A stretch of 64,000 nt of DNA from Haemonchus contortus. Lineage: Eukaryota; Nematoda; Chromadorea; Rhabditida; Trichostrongylidae. The DNA lies in the NCBI GenBank assembly GCA_000469685.2, contig LS997563.1, forward strand, positions 4,289,281 to 4,353,280. Reading direction: 5' to 3'. Under the pieces are notes generated by a model. It made no database searches and was not told the origin of the DNA. It saw nothing but the letters and a program-made list of their open reading frames with translations. Shown here one piece after another: positions 36,724-48,269 of this stretch. The number at the start of each line of letters is the position of its first letter. The first letter of the stretch is position 1. The position numbers were made by a program, and so were the translations under genes.

Positions 36724-37351
36724 ATGCACCCTGGATTAGTGCTTCTGCCTTTGATGTTTACTTTTGCTCATACTCTTTATTATGAATGGCCAATGGAACG
36801 GCAAGAACTTGAAAATCTACCCGAACAAGAGCTCGATGTGGGTACCCGTGATGCTCAGCTTGAGAAGACACCTGGTCTAACATTAGTTCGTGAGCGGCGA
36901 GCCAAGCGATTGTGTGGACAGAAATTCATTGAGCATCTACTGGTACTCTGCAATTCCTGCATCCTTCCAGCAGGATCAGAGATCGTAAAACGCTCACTCA
37001 TAGATGGTGAGTTGGTTTTGCTTCCACATGCCATTTTATGCCCCTATTTTCCCCGCTCTACCAAGAGCTCAGGTAAGTTGGCTTCATGGAAGAATATCGG
37101 CTGCACATCTTGTTGTAGTTTCAATCTTTTGATGCGGTGTTATGCTCCTCTCGCTATTCTGTAAAATGCAGGGTCCCATTTGCTCTCGAAGAAGTCGGTG
37201 CGGAAGCATACCCTAATGAATTCCTGTTGCAGAAACTGCTCGTGAAACAGTGCAGCGACTTATGAAACGGGAGCTGTCCATCGCCAAGAAATGTTGTGCT
37301 GGTCAATGCAAAATGTCCGAACTGGAAGCCCTTTGCTGCAAGAATGGCTAA
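36724..37351 (+). CDS. Beta-type insulin-like peptide precursor (two exons)
   Basis: Exons 36724-37006 and 37233-37351 join in phase 1 across a GT-AG intron, giving 133 aa. Residues 1-17 form a hydrophobic signal peptide. A proregion ends in RERRAKR (56-62). The B chain follows with Cys64 and Cys76, 12 residues apart as in insulin, plus an extra Cys79. KR at 89-90 ends the B chain, a 15-residue C-peptide follows, and KR at 106-107 precedes the A chain. The A chain has Cys115, Cys116, Cys120 and Cys129 at exact insulin spacing plus an extra Cys130. Eight cysteines allow four disulphides, the pattern of C. elegans beta-type insulins that act on the DAF-2 receptor. The product should be secreted and processed by a kex2/furin-type convertase. 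No orthologue is assigned; the length suits the family. A second in-phase donor exists at 37073. Confidence 0.88.
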
Positions 37352-37359
37352 ATGCGGGT

Positions 37360-38150
37360 CTGCCGACTGGTGAACTGGCGAACGACGATCAGAGACTGAA
37401 CACACAAACATGCAACAGATCATTAGATGGCATTTATACGTGAGATTTTCTTTCGTGATTGTGAGGCCCCCCGTTAAAGTCTCTACTTACTTACTGGCGG
37501 CCTCGAGTAATCTCTTCCTCCATAATGTGAGCGTGTGCCCATCGGAATCCTGTGAACTTGTTTCAAACATAGGATGACGTTCCCTCCCATGACGTCCAAC
37601 GGTCCAGATATCTCGGTTTCCTAAAGCGGATTCTTTCATCTCCCAAATCTTTCCCTCTAGCTGTTGAATTACGATCTAACACCACGTGTTTTCTATGTGT
37701 ACTTCTTGATTATTGTCAATTCTCGTGGTGTATTGTTTATTGCTAGGTTGAGAACATGGGGATTTAGTGTACTGGATAACTACGGGTACCGTAACGAGGC
37801 CAGAGTCCGCCGCCGATGCAAACATATCAAAAAATTAGGACATTGTGTGGATCTCTCTCTCTTATACAGAAACTTTCAAACAAAACGGGATATATGTATA
37901 GTCGATACTGATTAGGCATCTCTGTTACCAGTGAATAGCAGCTAATCGAGTATATTCGAGGGCTGATGTAGTTGTTGTAGAATAAAATGTCAAATTTTAC
38001 TCTTGTTGTTCACAGAAATACCTACAGCCACAGAATTTTTACTCTTCTCATCCAAATCTTCACACTCCGAAAAGGGAGATTGTGGTATATTGTGAAGAGT
38101 TCCCACTTGACAACTAGGACCAGGCCAATTCAATTCAAAATTCGTTTTCA
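37360..38150. other. Intergenic stretch downstream of the insulin-like gene
   Basis: No supported gene. Short open frames only. Confidence 0.45.
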
Positions 38151-38153
38151 TTG

Positions 38154-38180
38154 GGGTTGTCCGAAAGTCTCCGCCGATTT
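38154..38180. repeat. Candidate mariner terminal inverted repeat
   Basis: GGGTTGTCCGAAAGTCTCCG has the GGTTGTCC-type start usual for mariner ends and lies about 110 bp beyond the stop of the adjacent mariner transposase relic. The opposite end is probably the degraded ACTTTGACAAC near 39238-39248, but that match is weak. Confidence 0.5.
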
Positions 38181-38265
38181 TTGATTCATCTTTGAATGAC
38201 AAATCTTAGAAGAAGAAATCTATTGATTCAGCAGTATATCCTCCATTCTGTTCAGTAAGAGTTCG

Positions 38266-39240
38266 TCATCTTCCCGTAAGTTTTAGTATCCCACTTTCAT
38301 AGAAGGTACTAGACTTAAAATCGAAAAACCCTAGGTGCTTTTTGCACTCCTCAAGCGGAATGAACGATTTTCCATTCAAAGTGTTTTGCAGAAACCTAAA
38401 GAATCGGTATCCTGATGGCATTATGTCTGGAGTATATGGTGGGTGTGGTAAGACATCCCACCCAAGCTCCAGCAATTTTTGACGAGTGGCCAAAATACGT
38501 GTATTCTGAAGGTACACTGTTGGAGCCATTGTTCGGCTTCTGGTCTATCGCTGTCTCCAAATTGTCTAACGAAGCTAAGTGTAGCACCTTTCCGAAGATA
38601 TCGTTTGACTATGCCACAACAGCTCATGTTAAGTGATTTCCGTGCAATCCCACCAGCAGCACACCATAACCTTCCGCAACTGAATTTTAACTTTTGCAGC
38701 GGTTTGTGACGGCTCACTAGGAGAGTTCCGCGATCGTTTCCGCTCCTCGTTGTTGGACGCGATCCAATTTTCGTCCCCCGTACTCATGCGTTTTAGAAAC
38801 AGCTGATTTTTATTTCGTTGGACCAACGAGTCGCTCAAGGAGGCGCTGTACATGATATTGCACCCGCTAACTTCGTGAGGTATCCAAACATCAAGGCACT
38901 TGATAAAACCAGGTCCCAGCAGATGGACATGGATGGTTGATTTTGAAACAACAAACCCTTGTCCTCGAGTAGTGATATCCCGATTCGTTTCGGTTAACAT
39001 TTTGATTCGGTGGTTTGAACTGATGATAGTCTCCCTGAAGTTCGCCAGCCTTCGAAGGTGAATTCACCCTGTTCGGTTTTCGCAAACCAACCACGCACTG
39101 TTCTTTCCTCTGGAGCACTGTCACTCAAACGTCACAAATCTTTCTCGCCGCATACTGGGCGTTGCGGTAGAAGAAAAGCTTCAGATGCCGAAAATACACG
39201 CAATGGTTCTCAATTTTCACACGAGTCCTGTACAGAAAAA
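38266..39240 (-). pseudogene. Mariner transposase relic
   Basis: Minus-strand pieces in several frames rebuild the order of a mariner transposase. Near 38950 is VSKSTIHVHLLG with a helix-turn-helix look. WIPHEVS lies near 38875, then RNKNQLFLKRMSTGDENWI around 38800, which holds the first catalytic Asp region, and KVMVCCWWD near 38660. The C-terminus has LLELGWDVLPHPPYTPDIMP and RFFRFLQNTLNGKSF near 38400-38350. The second catalytic position reads LQNTR where (H/Q)DN is expected, and the third reads SGYR instead of SDY(H), so both acids are lost in addition to the frameshifts. Confidence 0.85.
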
Positions 39241-39735
39241 CTTTGACAACTGTTGACAGAATTCTAACAGAAATATAGAGGAGGAGTTACTCTTTCGAAA
39301 AACATATAACTTTATAAGCGTAGGTCTTTGATCTTCTGTACAACAATTGATGAACCCAGGGTGCTCGAAAAACGAGAGGATTTCTGGGCAACCCAAAATT
39401 TTAACGCGTTTTTGCGAACCGCTGCACCTGTACAGGCAGTGCTTCTCAGGGCACAAATTTTTTCGGCATTCATAGTTTCTACTTCGACCAGTCACTATTA
39501 TGGTGTTTACTGTTTTCTTTTGGCATGCATGAAATTGCCCTTTCGGAACAATAGTAGCACTTGATCCATTTGATCCCTAAGCCTACTAAGTGGCCCAAAA
39601 GGGATAGAAGACTTCGTTAACTGAAACAGGACTCGATCCACATGAGACACTTCGGAGTGGTGCCGCCTTCCACCACTTCAGCAACCACTTGAAATCAAAG
39701 GCGTAATTCACAATAAAAATGGCTTACGAGACATC

Positions 39736-40150
39736 CCGCTAGGATAGATCAGAGGCCCATTTATACCATTTGTGGCACTTCAGGTCGGAAAACAATCTAG
39801 ATAGGGGGTTATAAAGGCTCAAAGGATTTCCCGTGTGTATGCGCGGACGAGTTTTAACGGCATCGTAGAGGCTGTACCATTCATAACGGAACACATGTAG
39901 AATGCTCAAACAACTTGTTATGACCCATAGCGGCAAAGACAATTCTAGACAGTCGTAGCTTGATGTAGTCAGCTCTCTCAATCGCAACAACTGAAATCTC
40001 GTCCGAATGTCCCCTCCATGCCATTTCCGTCATAGTAACCTTGTAAAACCTCTATTTTCACTTTGACCATTATTTTTCGCAAAATCGGCGAGTTTTCTGG
40101 CTTCCTTTACTACCGATGCACTATTCCCAACCGATAATTTGCAATACATA
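39736..40150. repeat. Unclassified 0.4-kb interspersed repeat, copy 2
   Basis: Nearly complete inverse match of 44560-44995. Shared landmarks here include GCGCGGACGAGTTTTAACGG, CATGCCATTTCCGTCAT and AGACAATTCTAGACAGT. An 83-codon open frame on the minus strand (39739-39990) covers half of it, hinting that the repeat once encoded something. The family was not identified. Confidence 0.75.
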
Positions 40151-40268
40151 AAGCTAAGGAACCCGGTAGGTACACACCGAGGACTATGGCAAAGTCTCGA
40201 CTCCCTTCTGATTTCTGCAGGAGCACCAATGACATGGGTGCGGCTAGCTAAAGGTACCATTGAAATAA

Positions 40269-40825
40269 TGCATAATTATTGCGGATTTTTTCATCAAACT
40301 CTATTTTAAATCACCCTAAAACTTTTTAGCAGAAACATGTTCAAATAATTACTACGGAGCATATCTACCACCTACGCCAAGCACTGTTTCCCATTTGTTA
40401 GGCAGTCGATAAAAGCAGCGAAGGCGATTTGACACTCGAGGCGATCCACGCTTTGACATCGACCATCAAGTCATCGGCTCGTCGTAAATTCTGTTCGCCA
40501 GCTAATCTTTCACTGAACGGTTCACGTGTTAGTCCATAGGAGTTTCTGTCAGTGAATATGGCGGATTTGGGAGCAAATCCCATTCCTGACTTGACTTTGA
40601 TTGATTGTGCCATCGCCGAGAAGTTGGTTGAAATCGCAAACTCTGCCACTAAACCATCCCCCTTTCTCGAAGTATTAGGGCATAATGTGGCTAATATGAA
40701 GACAATTTTCTAGACGCAATTCTGTTAAGGAAAACGAGATGATTGCTCCTATGGAAAATTCGGAAATTACAATTCAAATTGTATCGAGAGAAAAAATGAG
40801 GTGAAAAATCCGCAATAATTATGCA
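40269..40825 (-). mobile_element. Internally deleted mariner-like element with terminal inverted repeats
   Basis: Ends are inverse complements: TGCATAATTATTGCGGATTT at 40269 and AAATCCGCAATAATTATGCA ending at 40825. Inside, the minus strand retains only a C-terminal transposase part: NLRRADDLMVDVKAWIASSV (near 40450) followed after a frame change by YRLPNKWETVLG, a mariner-type last segment. At 557 bp it is less than half the usual autonomous length, so it is a non-autonomous deletion derivative. Confidence 0.75.
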
Positions 40826-40829
40826 TCAA

Positions 40830-42030
40830 ACCAATAGAATTCATGATTTTTTTTCAATTCATAGAATCAGAATACATTTAAGACCGTCTGCTTTCTTCAA
40901 GACTGGTTTTGCAACTCTTGGCACCTAACATATGGTTTCGATCAACCACCTTTTGCAAATTGGTTTTTCTATGAAATAAATCGCCTTGCAGAGTTCAATT
41001 AATTTCCGGTCTGCGGCCACAAAACATTTCTTTTCAAGAAACGTCAATGACAATTGGTCCAGTCGCAATGGTTTCTAATGGTCGTCAACCGAATGTCATC
41101 TTCAATTCCATCGTTCAATTTATAGAGGCCAGAAAAAGCAGGTCGCCCAGCCGACAAATTATCTCCATCTTCCCACGGCAACCCTCCACCTCTTTCCGGG
41201 TAAAAAAAAACACTTGTTGCCTGTAGATCTTACTGGTAGGAATGTAAATGGACGGACTGGAGTAATTCATACAATTATGATCCAAATATTCCGTACAGCT
41301 TTTGCTCGAGACGAAAGTATCTTGTTCAGGTCCTATGGCCCAGCTTTTCAATCGTTCAACACTTTTCATTGACACACAGTAGATACCGCTCAAGCCCTAA
41401 TTCGAAGTTAAAGCCAAGGAACTCAATTGGCCACTGTTTCCCTTCTTCAACTCCCTTTCATGAACACCAGACCTGGAAAAATGTAGGCAATGGTGCAGGA
41501 TGTTGATAGTTTTTCTTTGTACGGCGTAAAAAGGGAGCTTCTTCTCATTTGGAAGCTACCTGAATCGATCGCACGACATCAAGCTATAGATGCACTTTTT
41601 TCATTTAGAATTCTAAAATTACGTCACAAAGGGTGTAATTCAAGAGCAGCGGTAAACATGGCTTCCACTTTTTCTAGCTTCAACTAGTGCAAAAAAAGTA
41701 GCAGAGGAGTAAGCATACCTCCTAAAAAATGGAAACTTTTGGTATGTCAAAGATCATAACTCATAACAATATAATTTTTAAGTTGTGTATCTGATGGCGC
41801 ATATGAGGAACTGGCTTCCAGATGCACCCTAAGAAGATCCTCAAAAGATTTGAAAAAGGAGTTTACCATCTTAGAACGTAACCTATGAGGACCAAATATG
41901 AAAGGGAAGAGATAAATAAATAAATAAATATGAAATTTTCTAGACTCAGACTGGTAATATACTTCCGCCCTGCTGGGGTAAAACCCTAGAGAAGTTGGAA
42001 ACTTTCTAAACTCAGCCTTAACCACTCCCT
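40830..42030. other. Intergenic stretch with a (TAAA)n-tailed retroelement end
   Basis: No gene supported. A simple TAAATAAATAAATAAATA tract at 41911-41930 follows non-coding sequence in the way a LINE 3' tail would on the + strand. The upstream body is too diverged to classify. Confidence 0.4.
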
Positions 42031-42033
42031 CAC

Positions 42034-42240
42034 TGGTGAAGTTGTAATAGTGGCAAGTGACATATATGCATGGTAGTTTGATTCCAGGATTGGCACCGGC
42101 CCAGTATATCTAATCTTCCATGCCTAAGTCGGTTATTCGCTACTTTACTTGTTTGGGAGCATAAAAGCACTGATTTCTACGTCGGCTGTCCACCGCAAGT
42201 CATTGTATAAGCTATCTACACTTCGAAACACCACATAATT
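42034..42240 (+). repeat. tRNA-derived SINE copy
   Basis: Head with A-box-like TAATAGTGGCAAGTG and B-box-like AGTTTGATTCCAGG, then GGGAGCATAAAAGCACTG, CGGCTGTCCACCGCAAGTCA and GTATAAGC. The 3' third is lost. Confidence 0.7.
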
Positions 42241-42763
42241 TGGGCCGAAGCGCAAAGTCTTCAAACAAAAACGGAAATGGGAGGGTCTTAAGGCTCCTAT
42301 ACTCAGTTGTTGACCTGCTTCTCCCAGACTTGTCATCAACGTTACACACTCTCGACATCAATATTTGCATCTACTCTTTCTATTTTTATGTTTTCACTTA
42401 CTGCATTCCATTTTCCCAGCCTAGTAATCAAAGTTTGATGTTGTGCTTATAAAGTTCTTGAGGGCGTTTTTCGAGCTCTACGAAAAAATTTCGACCCAAA
42501 CAAAAAAACGACGTCATGGGAACCGGACGTCTGTTGGTGCAACTTCCCTTTAATGAAATTTGTTATGAAAAATGACTAAAATAAAAGTTCACTTTTTGTT
42601 TCACACATGTACCTCTGCACTTGAATGAAAACAAACCCCTTCGTTCTTAGGGCACCATCTATGATCATAAGTAAGAAAGAGCGAGAAGGTTGGAGCAGCA
42701 TACTGTAATATTGTTCAATGATTGCAATCAAAAGGACGAGTTTTCTAGGCTAAGCCAACCCAT

Positions 42764-42987
42764 TTTTGGGATGCGCCCTGCATTCAATTTCCATTCACAA
42801 TCGTATTGGTGTTTGGATGCGTAGATGGCCTATACAACGAATTGCGCTGCCTAGCCGATGTAATAGCCATTGCTTCTATCCTCCTCGGTACCAATTTCCG
42901 GAGAGATGGGTTCGGATATTTTGGGCAGGTATCGATCCCTGGGCAATGCATGTCTGGTAATGCGCCACTTGCCGCTACACCACCTTT
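42764..42987 (-). repeat. tRNA-derived SINE copy
   Basis: Reverse copy: GGGATGCGCCCTGCATTC, ACAATCGTATTGGTGTTTGG, GCCTATACAACGAATTGCG, TATCCTCCTCGGTACCAA and head elements TGCGCCACTTGCCGCTACAC. Head-to-head with the copy at 43040-43250. Confidence 0.75.
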
Positions 42988-43039
42988 GCAATCAATATGT
43001 AGTACCGTTTAGGGAGCACTTTGATAAAGGTATTCAACC

Positions 43040-43250
43040 AAGTCTTCCATCCTTCATGGTTCGGTTATTTCGTATCAGAGTCGTCTGTGAGGATAAAAAC
43101 ACAGACTTATACATCGGCTGCTCGCCGGAAGTCATTGTGTAGGCCACATGCGCATTCGAAACGCCACTACGATTCTGAATGGAAGTCGAAGGCAGGGCGC
43201 ATCCCTCAGGCAGAACCGATCAACGTCAAAAGCTTTATCATTAATCCTTC
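43040..43250 (+). repeat. tRNA-derived SINE, headless copy
   Basis: Body and tail without tRNA head: GAGGATAAAAACACAG, CGGCTGCTCGCCGGAAGTCA, AACGCCACTACGATTCTGAA, GGGCGCATCCCTCAGG and the distal GATCAACGTCAAAAGCTTTA. Confidence 0.75.
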
Positions 43251-43259
43251 CTTTGATAA

Positions 43260-44555
43260 AGATAATTTTGCCGAGTGAAATTCTCCTAATACCTTTGCAG
43301 TACGTTTTTCCCATGAATCCATCTAATGATCACGCCTTAGTGGATTATTAACAACGTTGCGTTGAAAACCTACTTCACATACCGTCACCTGAACCACACA
43401 AAACCTCGGAAGTGCAAGGGACAAAAACGAAGTTCAAGATAATCCAGTAACTATGCATACATATTCAACTGAGCACGCAATTTTTCAGTGACACATTTCC
43501 AACTACTCAAAGAAAAAGTTAGCATGAGGAGTTTACCACAGGCTCCTATGGTATCCTATCATCAGTATCGTAAGACTGCAATTCAACAACCAGTCTAACC
43601 AAATGACACTAGGCTGTTCTCCCTTGTACATAATTAATCTAGCACCCGTTTCGGCAAGCACAACTGGGTAGAGACCAGGACCCCCACTGCGGTCACTTAA
43701 GAGAGCCTGGTAAACGGGAGCAGTGAAGGTGCCGCCTACATAAATAGGTTTTGTGCTCAACGAAGACCGATAGCAGTGAAAGAATTGTAAACTGGACAGT
43801 GAGGCGATTGGATCTGATTCTTCCTATCACAGATTGTCTAGAATTTGCTATAGGGTGTTACCACAGAATGACTTCGGAATCGACATTGATGGTGTGCCTC
43901 AACTGCGATTTGCGACGATAATGATCCGACCACAGCTAGTGGTAAGCCTGACTTCAAAACAACAGTGATAACTGTGACTTTACAGCCTTGACTCCACAGC
44001 CAAGTTGATGGCTAGAGACGTCCCTCTTATATTAGTGCAACCCATCAAATTAAATTGTATGAAGCCTATAGAAAAATAACAAAACGAGTAAACAACAAAT
44101 GTAAACTGTAAACAACAAGACGTGTCGAGTAAGGGAAACAAGTACGTTGCTGTTGCCGCTTTTTTGAAAAGGTGGATCTACGAACTGATTCTCACGGAAT
44201 GGTATCAACCATTTAACCTGCTCTCCGCTTGCTTACACCATCCGTCAGATGCGGCCTTTTAGGGATCCCAACTTCCCTTGCAACGCTGCCAATCTTGAGC
44301 CTTGGGCATATTCGTTTTGAAAAAACCGTTTTTCCTCACAGCAACTCCTCCATGTTCCATTCAATCCGGAATGTTGGGCAAGGCAATGCAATAAAAAGTC
44401 ACTTTCTACTTTCTGGCAAATCAGACTGCTAGAGATTCGCAAAGATAGTCAAAAACTACAGAAACGTGTTTGGCTGCGCTCTGGGACCTACAAACTGGAC
44501 CTATAAGATCTTCGTTAAAGGCACAGTTAACGATGATGAAGGCACACTATCCTCA
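43260..44555. other. Intergenic stretch, nothing recognised
   Basis: Short open frames only. No supported gene or repeat. Confidence 0.45.
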
Positions 44556-44559
44556 CCAA

Positions 44560-44995
44560 ATATAGGCCACATTTAAGTCGAAAAGCGGAAGTAATGGACG
44601 GGAGGACTGCATTGGTGATGAAGGAAACGAAGAAATTCGCCGATATCGTGAAAAATTAGGCTCCTCAAAAGCAGTGCAAATAGAGGTTGTGCGAGATTAC
44701 CATAACGGAAATGGCATGGAAGGGGTGCTTGGCCAACTTAGCAGTTGCGCAAAGAGCTGACTGCAACAAGTCAGAAGTGTCCAGAATTGTCTTTTCTGTC
44801 GCTATGGGTCATGGCTGTTGTTTGAATTTACTACGTGGTTCCTTGTGGATGATGCAGCCTCTACAGTGCCGTTAAAACTCGTCCGCGCATAGACACATGA
44901 CAATCTCTGAATCTTTATACAGCCCTATCTAAGCTGCTTTCCGACCTCAGGTGCCATATTTTGTGAGAGCCACAGATTTACTCCAGCGGGATATC
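44560..44995. repeat. Unclassified 0.4-kb interspersed repeat, copy 3
   Basis: Inverse complement of 39736-40150. Landmarks are CGTTAAAACTCGTCCGCGCA, ATAACGGAAATGGCATGG and CAAAGAGCTGACTGCAACAA. The 62-codon frame at 44687-44875 lies within it and is a shadow of the repeat. Confidence 0.75.
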
Positions 44996-44999
44996 TCAT

Positions 45000-46340
45000 A
45001 AGCCTTTTTCTTCGTGAACCGTGCCTTTAAGGTACAAACAAGAAGCGAAGAGTTTGATGCGGTCGACCCAACATGAAAAAGAAGCTTTGCGTTGGCGCTG
45101 CAACTTCATGAACTAGGAATCACATACTGCAGAAAGTTTCCAAGGAATGCACTTACGCGAGAAACAAGATTACTTGAATGCCACGATCATCGCCATTATA
45201 GGATTTTCGAAATAAGAGCTTTATCCCACTCATGTGTTACATGTAAAATGAACTAAATTTATACCTAGGGGAACGAAGGAGAGGAGGGGGCAAAGACGGG
45301 GGCGCAAGGACGGGAGGGCGCTCGGATTCTGTTCTGACAGATAACGCTTTATAAGTTGCTATATTAAATTTGAATAATGTTCTAATACCACAGCTCCTGC
45401 TTACTCACTTCTGAGCCATTTCTCTGTTCTGTTCACACAGCTACCAGTAGGCGTATCGACCCGGAATGAAGTGAGAAAATTTTAAAAAGATCCGAGAAAA
45501 AAATTCGCATTTTTAACGATTTCTAACTTCTCGCACTGACGCATTTCTAAAAGTCGCACGAATTTATCAGTGATGCCCTTCGAAAAAAGTTTTCGGCAAA
45601 ATAACCACAGAAACTTTGATTGATGCCATTAAGAGAGGGAACTGCTCATAGAACATAGTGGATAACTCAGTGCCTATACAGAAGTGAATAGGATCGCGAA
45701 AAATGAAGCTCTGATGAAAGAGCCATATCAGTCTTCCTATTTGATGTGACTGACTATTTCTTGCCAGGATTCACTAACGAACTACTGACAAGCTACCCTT
45801 TTACGTTCCCTTGTGGGCTCTCTTGTGGAAGACTTCTACAAGGATGGCGGAATCCTGAAAGACTTGAAACTACTCACCCATAAGCACAAGAGTACGGAGA
45901 GAGGGAAGACGGAGAGTTGGATCTGTCAGGGTCAGGGCTTTCACTGCGCTTCCCTGGCTCACTACAACAGTTTTCATCCGCAATGATAAAAAACGATTCG
46001 ATGCTGGTAGATGTTCAGCCTTTAGTGATATCATCCTTATTGGAGGTGGCTCTACTGCTATCTAAGCTATATCGCCCCTCAACCACCGAAACCTTACAGA
46101 TTTTGATACTCGATTTCGCCTTTGAAAGGAAGTCTGATAAAACAATATTCCTTGCCTTTCCAACTATGAGGTGTGTAGTGGTGCGTAGACTAAAGGGTAA
46201 AGTCTTCGACGGTGTCGAATCCATTTTCAAATTGCACCATGCATATGACTTCCATTCAAGACCACAGTAGCGATTGATTGTGGGCTAAACTTATACAATG
46301 AGTTTGACAGCCAGATGAGGCATAGAGGAGCCAAATAACT
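45000..46340. other. Intergenic stretch, nothing recognised
   Basis: A 117-codon frame at 45917-46270 has no recognised domain and a matching antisense frame. Not called as a gene. Confidence 0.4.
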
Positions 46341-46344
46341 GACC

Positions 46345-46598
46345 GGCTGCTTTCATAGTCCACGACTACTCGCACGACCGGTCGCGGACCCATCTCGCGC
46401 GCGACTGGCGTCCAGTCGCGCGACTACTCGCGCAACCGGTCGCTCGACTGATCGCGCGATCTGGCTCAGAGCCGTCCCCGGCGGTACCCATAACTAGCGC
46501 GGCCTCCTCGACCGATCGAGCGACGGGTGGCTCGATCAGTCGAGCGACCAGTCGCTAGCGACTGGTCGCTCGCAAAATCGTGGACTGTGAAAGATGCC
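46345..46598. mobile_element. GC-rich MITE of the GGCTGCTTTCA-terminal family, copy 1
   Basis: Left end GGCTGCTTTCATAGTCCACG pairs with the inverse complement of the right end (CGTGGACTGTGAAAGATGCC). The 254-bp interior consists of GTCGCG/CGACCG-rich short inverted repeats. No open frame is conserved. The flanking triplets (ACC, ATC) do not match, so the target duplication has decayed. Confidence 0.7.
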
Positions 46599-46705
46599 AT
46601 CCTGAAGGATTATAGGATTTATCAACTGAGTTAGGGACGACCTCAGGTTTGAACCGTGCAATACAAGCGTGGTGACGGCGCCACTTATTGGTTAGTGCTA
46701 CCGGG

Positions 46706-46960
46706 GGACGAGCGCTTCGTGCGATTCCGGGTGCGCGCGGCAAATTGCGCGGCGAAATCCGCGATGATTTGAACAACTACTGCGCCTATTATTGGAGCAC
46801 AAACTTGAAGTAGAGCAGATCAGCAGGATCAGCTGACCATACCCAACTATTCTACTTCAAGTTTGTGCCCCAATAATAGGCGTCAGAGTCGTTCGAATCG
46901 CACCGAACTTCGCCGCACAATTTGCCGCGCGCACCGAGGATCGCACGAATCGCACCACAA
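46706..46960. repeat. Long hairpin: about 110-bp arms around a 34-bp spacer
   Basis: 46706-46815 and 46850-46960 are inverse complements with scattered mismatches. Shared words are CACAAACTTGAAGTAGA against TCTACTTCAAGTTTGTG, CGCCTATTATTGG against CCAATAATAGGCG, and GCGCGCGGCAAATTG against CAATTTGCCGCGCGC. A transcript would fold into a long double-stranded stem. Confidence 0.8.
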
Positions 46961-47275
46961 ACAGGACGAACGTCCGTTGCGCGTGTCCGTCGAAAGTAGG
47001 TCACCCCGCCCACTTCGCGCGCGGCGCACTCCACTGAGGTCTCGAGATGACATTACAGTGCCACCAGGGGTGAGTGGAGCGAACGATTTGCATTTGTCTA
47101 TGCTATCTTCTCTTTGGCTGTCTACCGTGGAGAAAGCACAAATCGTATGCCCCGCTTACAGCTGCGACGTCTGTCAAGTATCGCGGGCTGACCCGCCGCA
47201 TGCGACGGCTGCGGCGTGACCTAGTTTCGACGGACACGAGCAACGAAACGCACCCCACAAACAGTGCTACCTCCT
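46958..47275. repeat. Inverted repeat nested against the hairpin
   Basis: The right end GTGACCTAGTTTCGACGGAC (47217) reads in inverse complement as GTCCGTCGAAAGTAGGTCAC near 46988-47007, with further matching of CACAAACAG outward. Arms about 50 bp, interior about 210 bp. It overlaps the outer edge of the hairpin's right arm, so one element has inserted into or been built from another. Confidence 0.6.
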
Positions 47276-47279
47276 TGCT

Positions 47280-48262
47280 ACACAGCCTCTCCATTGAATT
47301 TCGTGGGGCTATAGATGCTGAAAATAACGCTGTCAATCGATTCACAAGGGTATACACTACTCTTGAATGAGCAGACGTCAGCTAAATGTGGATGTCGGAG
47401 GGACGAATAGTGAGATTCAGCCAATATACAGTGTGCCTGAATTTGAAACTCTATACGACAAAATGGATGATCGTTAGTGAAGACCAGTGACTAAGGAAAG
47501 TTCAAATTGAGGAAAACTTTTTCTATTGCTGTTTAAACGATCATATACTTGGATACCGGTCGTGCAATAATAAAAAATAACAAATAAATACGTGGAGCTC
47601 AGACTTTTACGATGACCATATTGCGGAGTATATACTTTTTTAGGAAATCATAACAGTAAATCTGGCAATCAGAATGAGAAAGGTAAGTAAAGCTGTAAAA
47701 GCGGCAGTGGAAATCTTTGAAAAAAGTAAAAATTGCCCATAAAAAGACTCCATCAGAAAAAGTCATCTGGGAAGAAAAGTAAAAAAAAAAACATTCAAAA
47801 ACTAGAAGATTATTACTGACTCACACAGTGATTATGAGCTATTGGTGGAGCATTGTGGATCAAGAGAAACCTCAAACAGCTCCATGGGAAAATGCAAAAT
47901 GGAAATCAAAGTGAAATTTCAAAAGAGCAATCAGAGCTGGCATCCATTAGAACTGACCCTTCCGGGCAAGGTTCACAGCGTCACGTGACGCACCCACAGT
48001 ACCCGCGCCTTGACGCCGACGCCAATCGATACTTTGCAAATCGATAACCCATGTTATAAGGTGCAGGCTTATAACAAACGGATTAAAAGAAAAGGTTTGG
48101 GTATAGGTATTTCGTATCGCGACTACAACAGGTAAGGTGAAGTCCACTTTTCCTATCAAGGTGTCTTAGCATAACAAAGGAGATAGCTGTTCTTTTACAG
48201 AAGGAAAAAACGTATGATTGCAAGCTCGTATAAATACGTGGCCGTCTGCAACCGCCTGAATG
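47280..48262. other. Intergenic stretch, nothing recognised
   Basis: AT-rich DNA with short open frames. No supported gene. Confidence 0.45.
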
Positions 48263-48269
48263 CCTCTTA

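Noticed and set aside
45917..46270. 117-codon open reading frame
   Set aside because: No domain, and a 71-codon antisense frame covers it.
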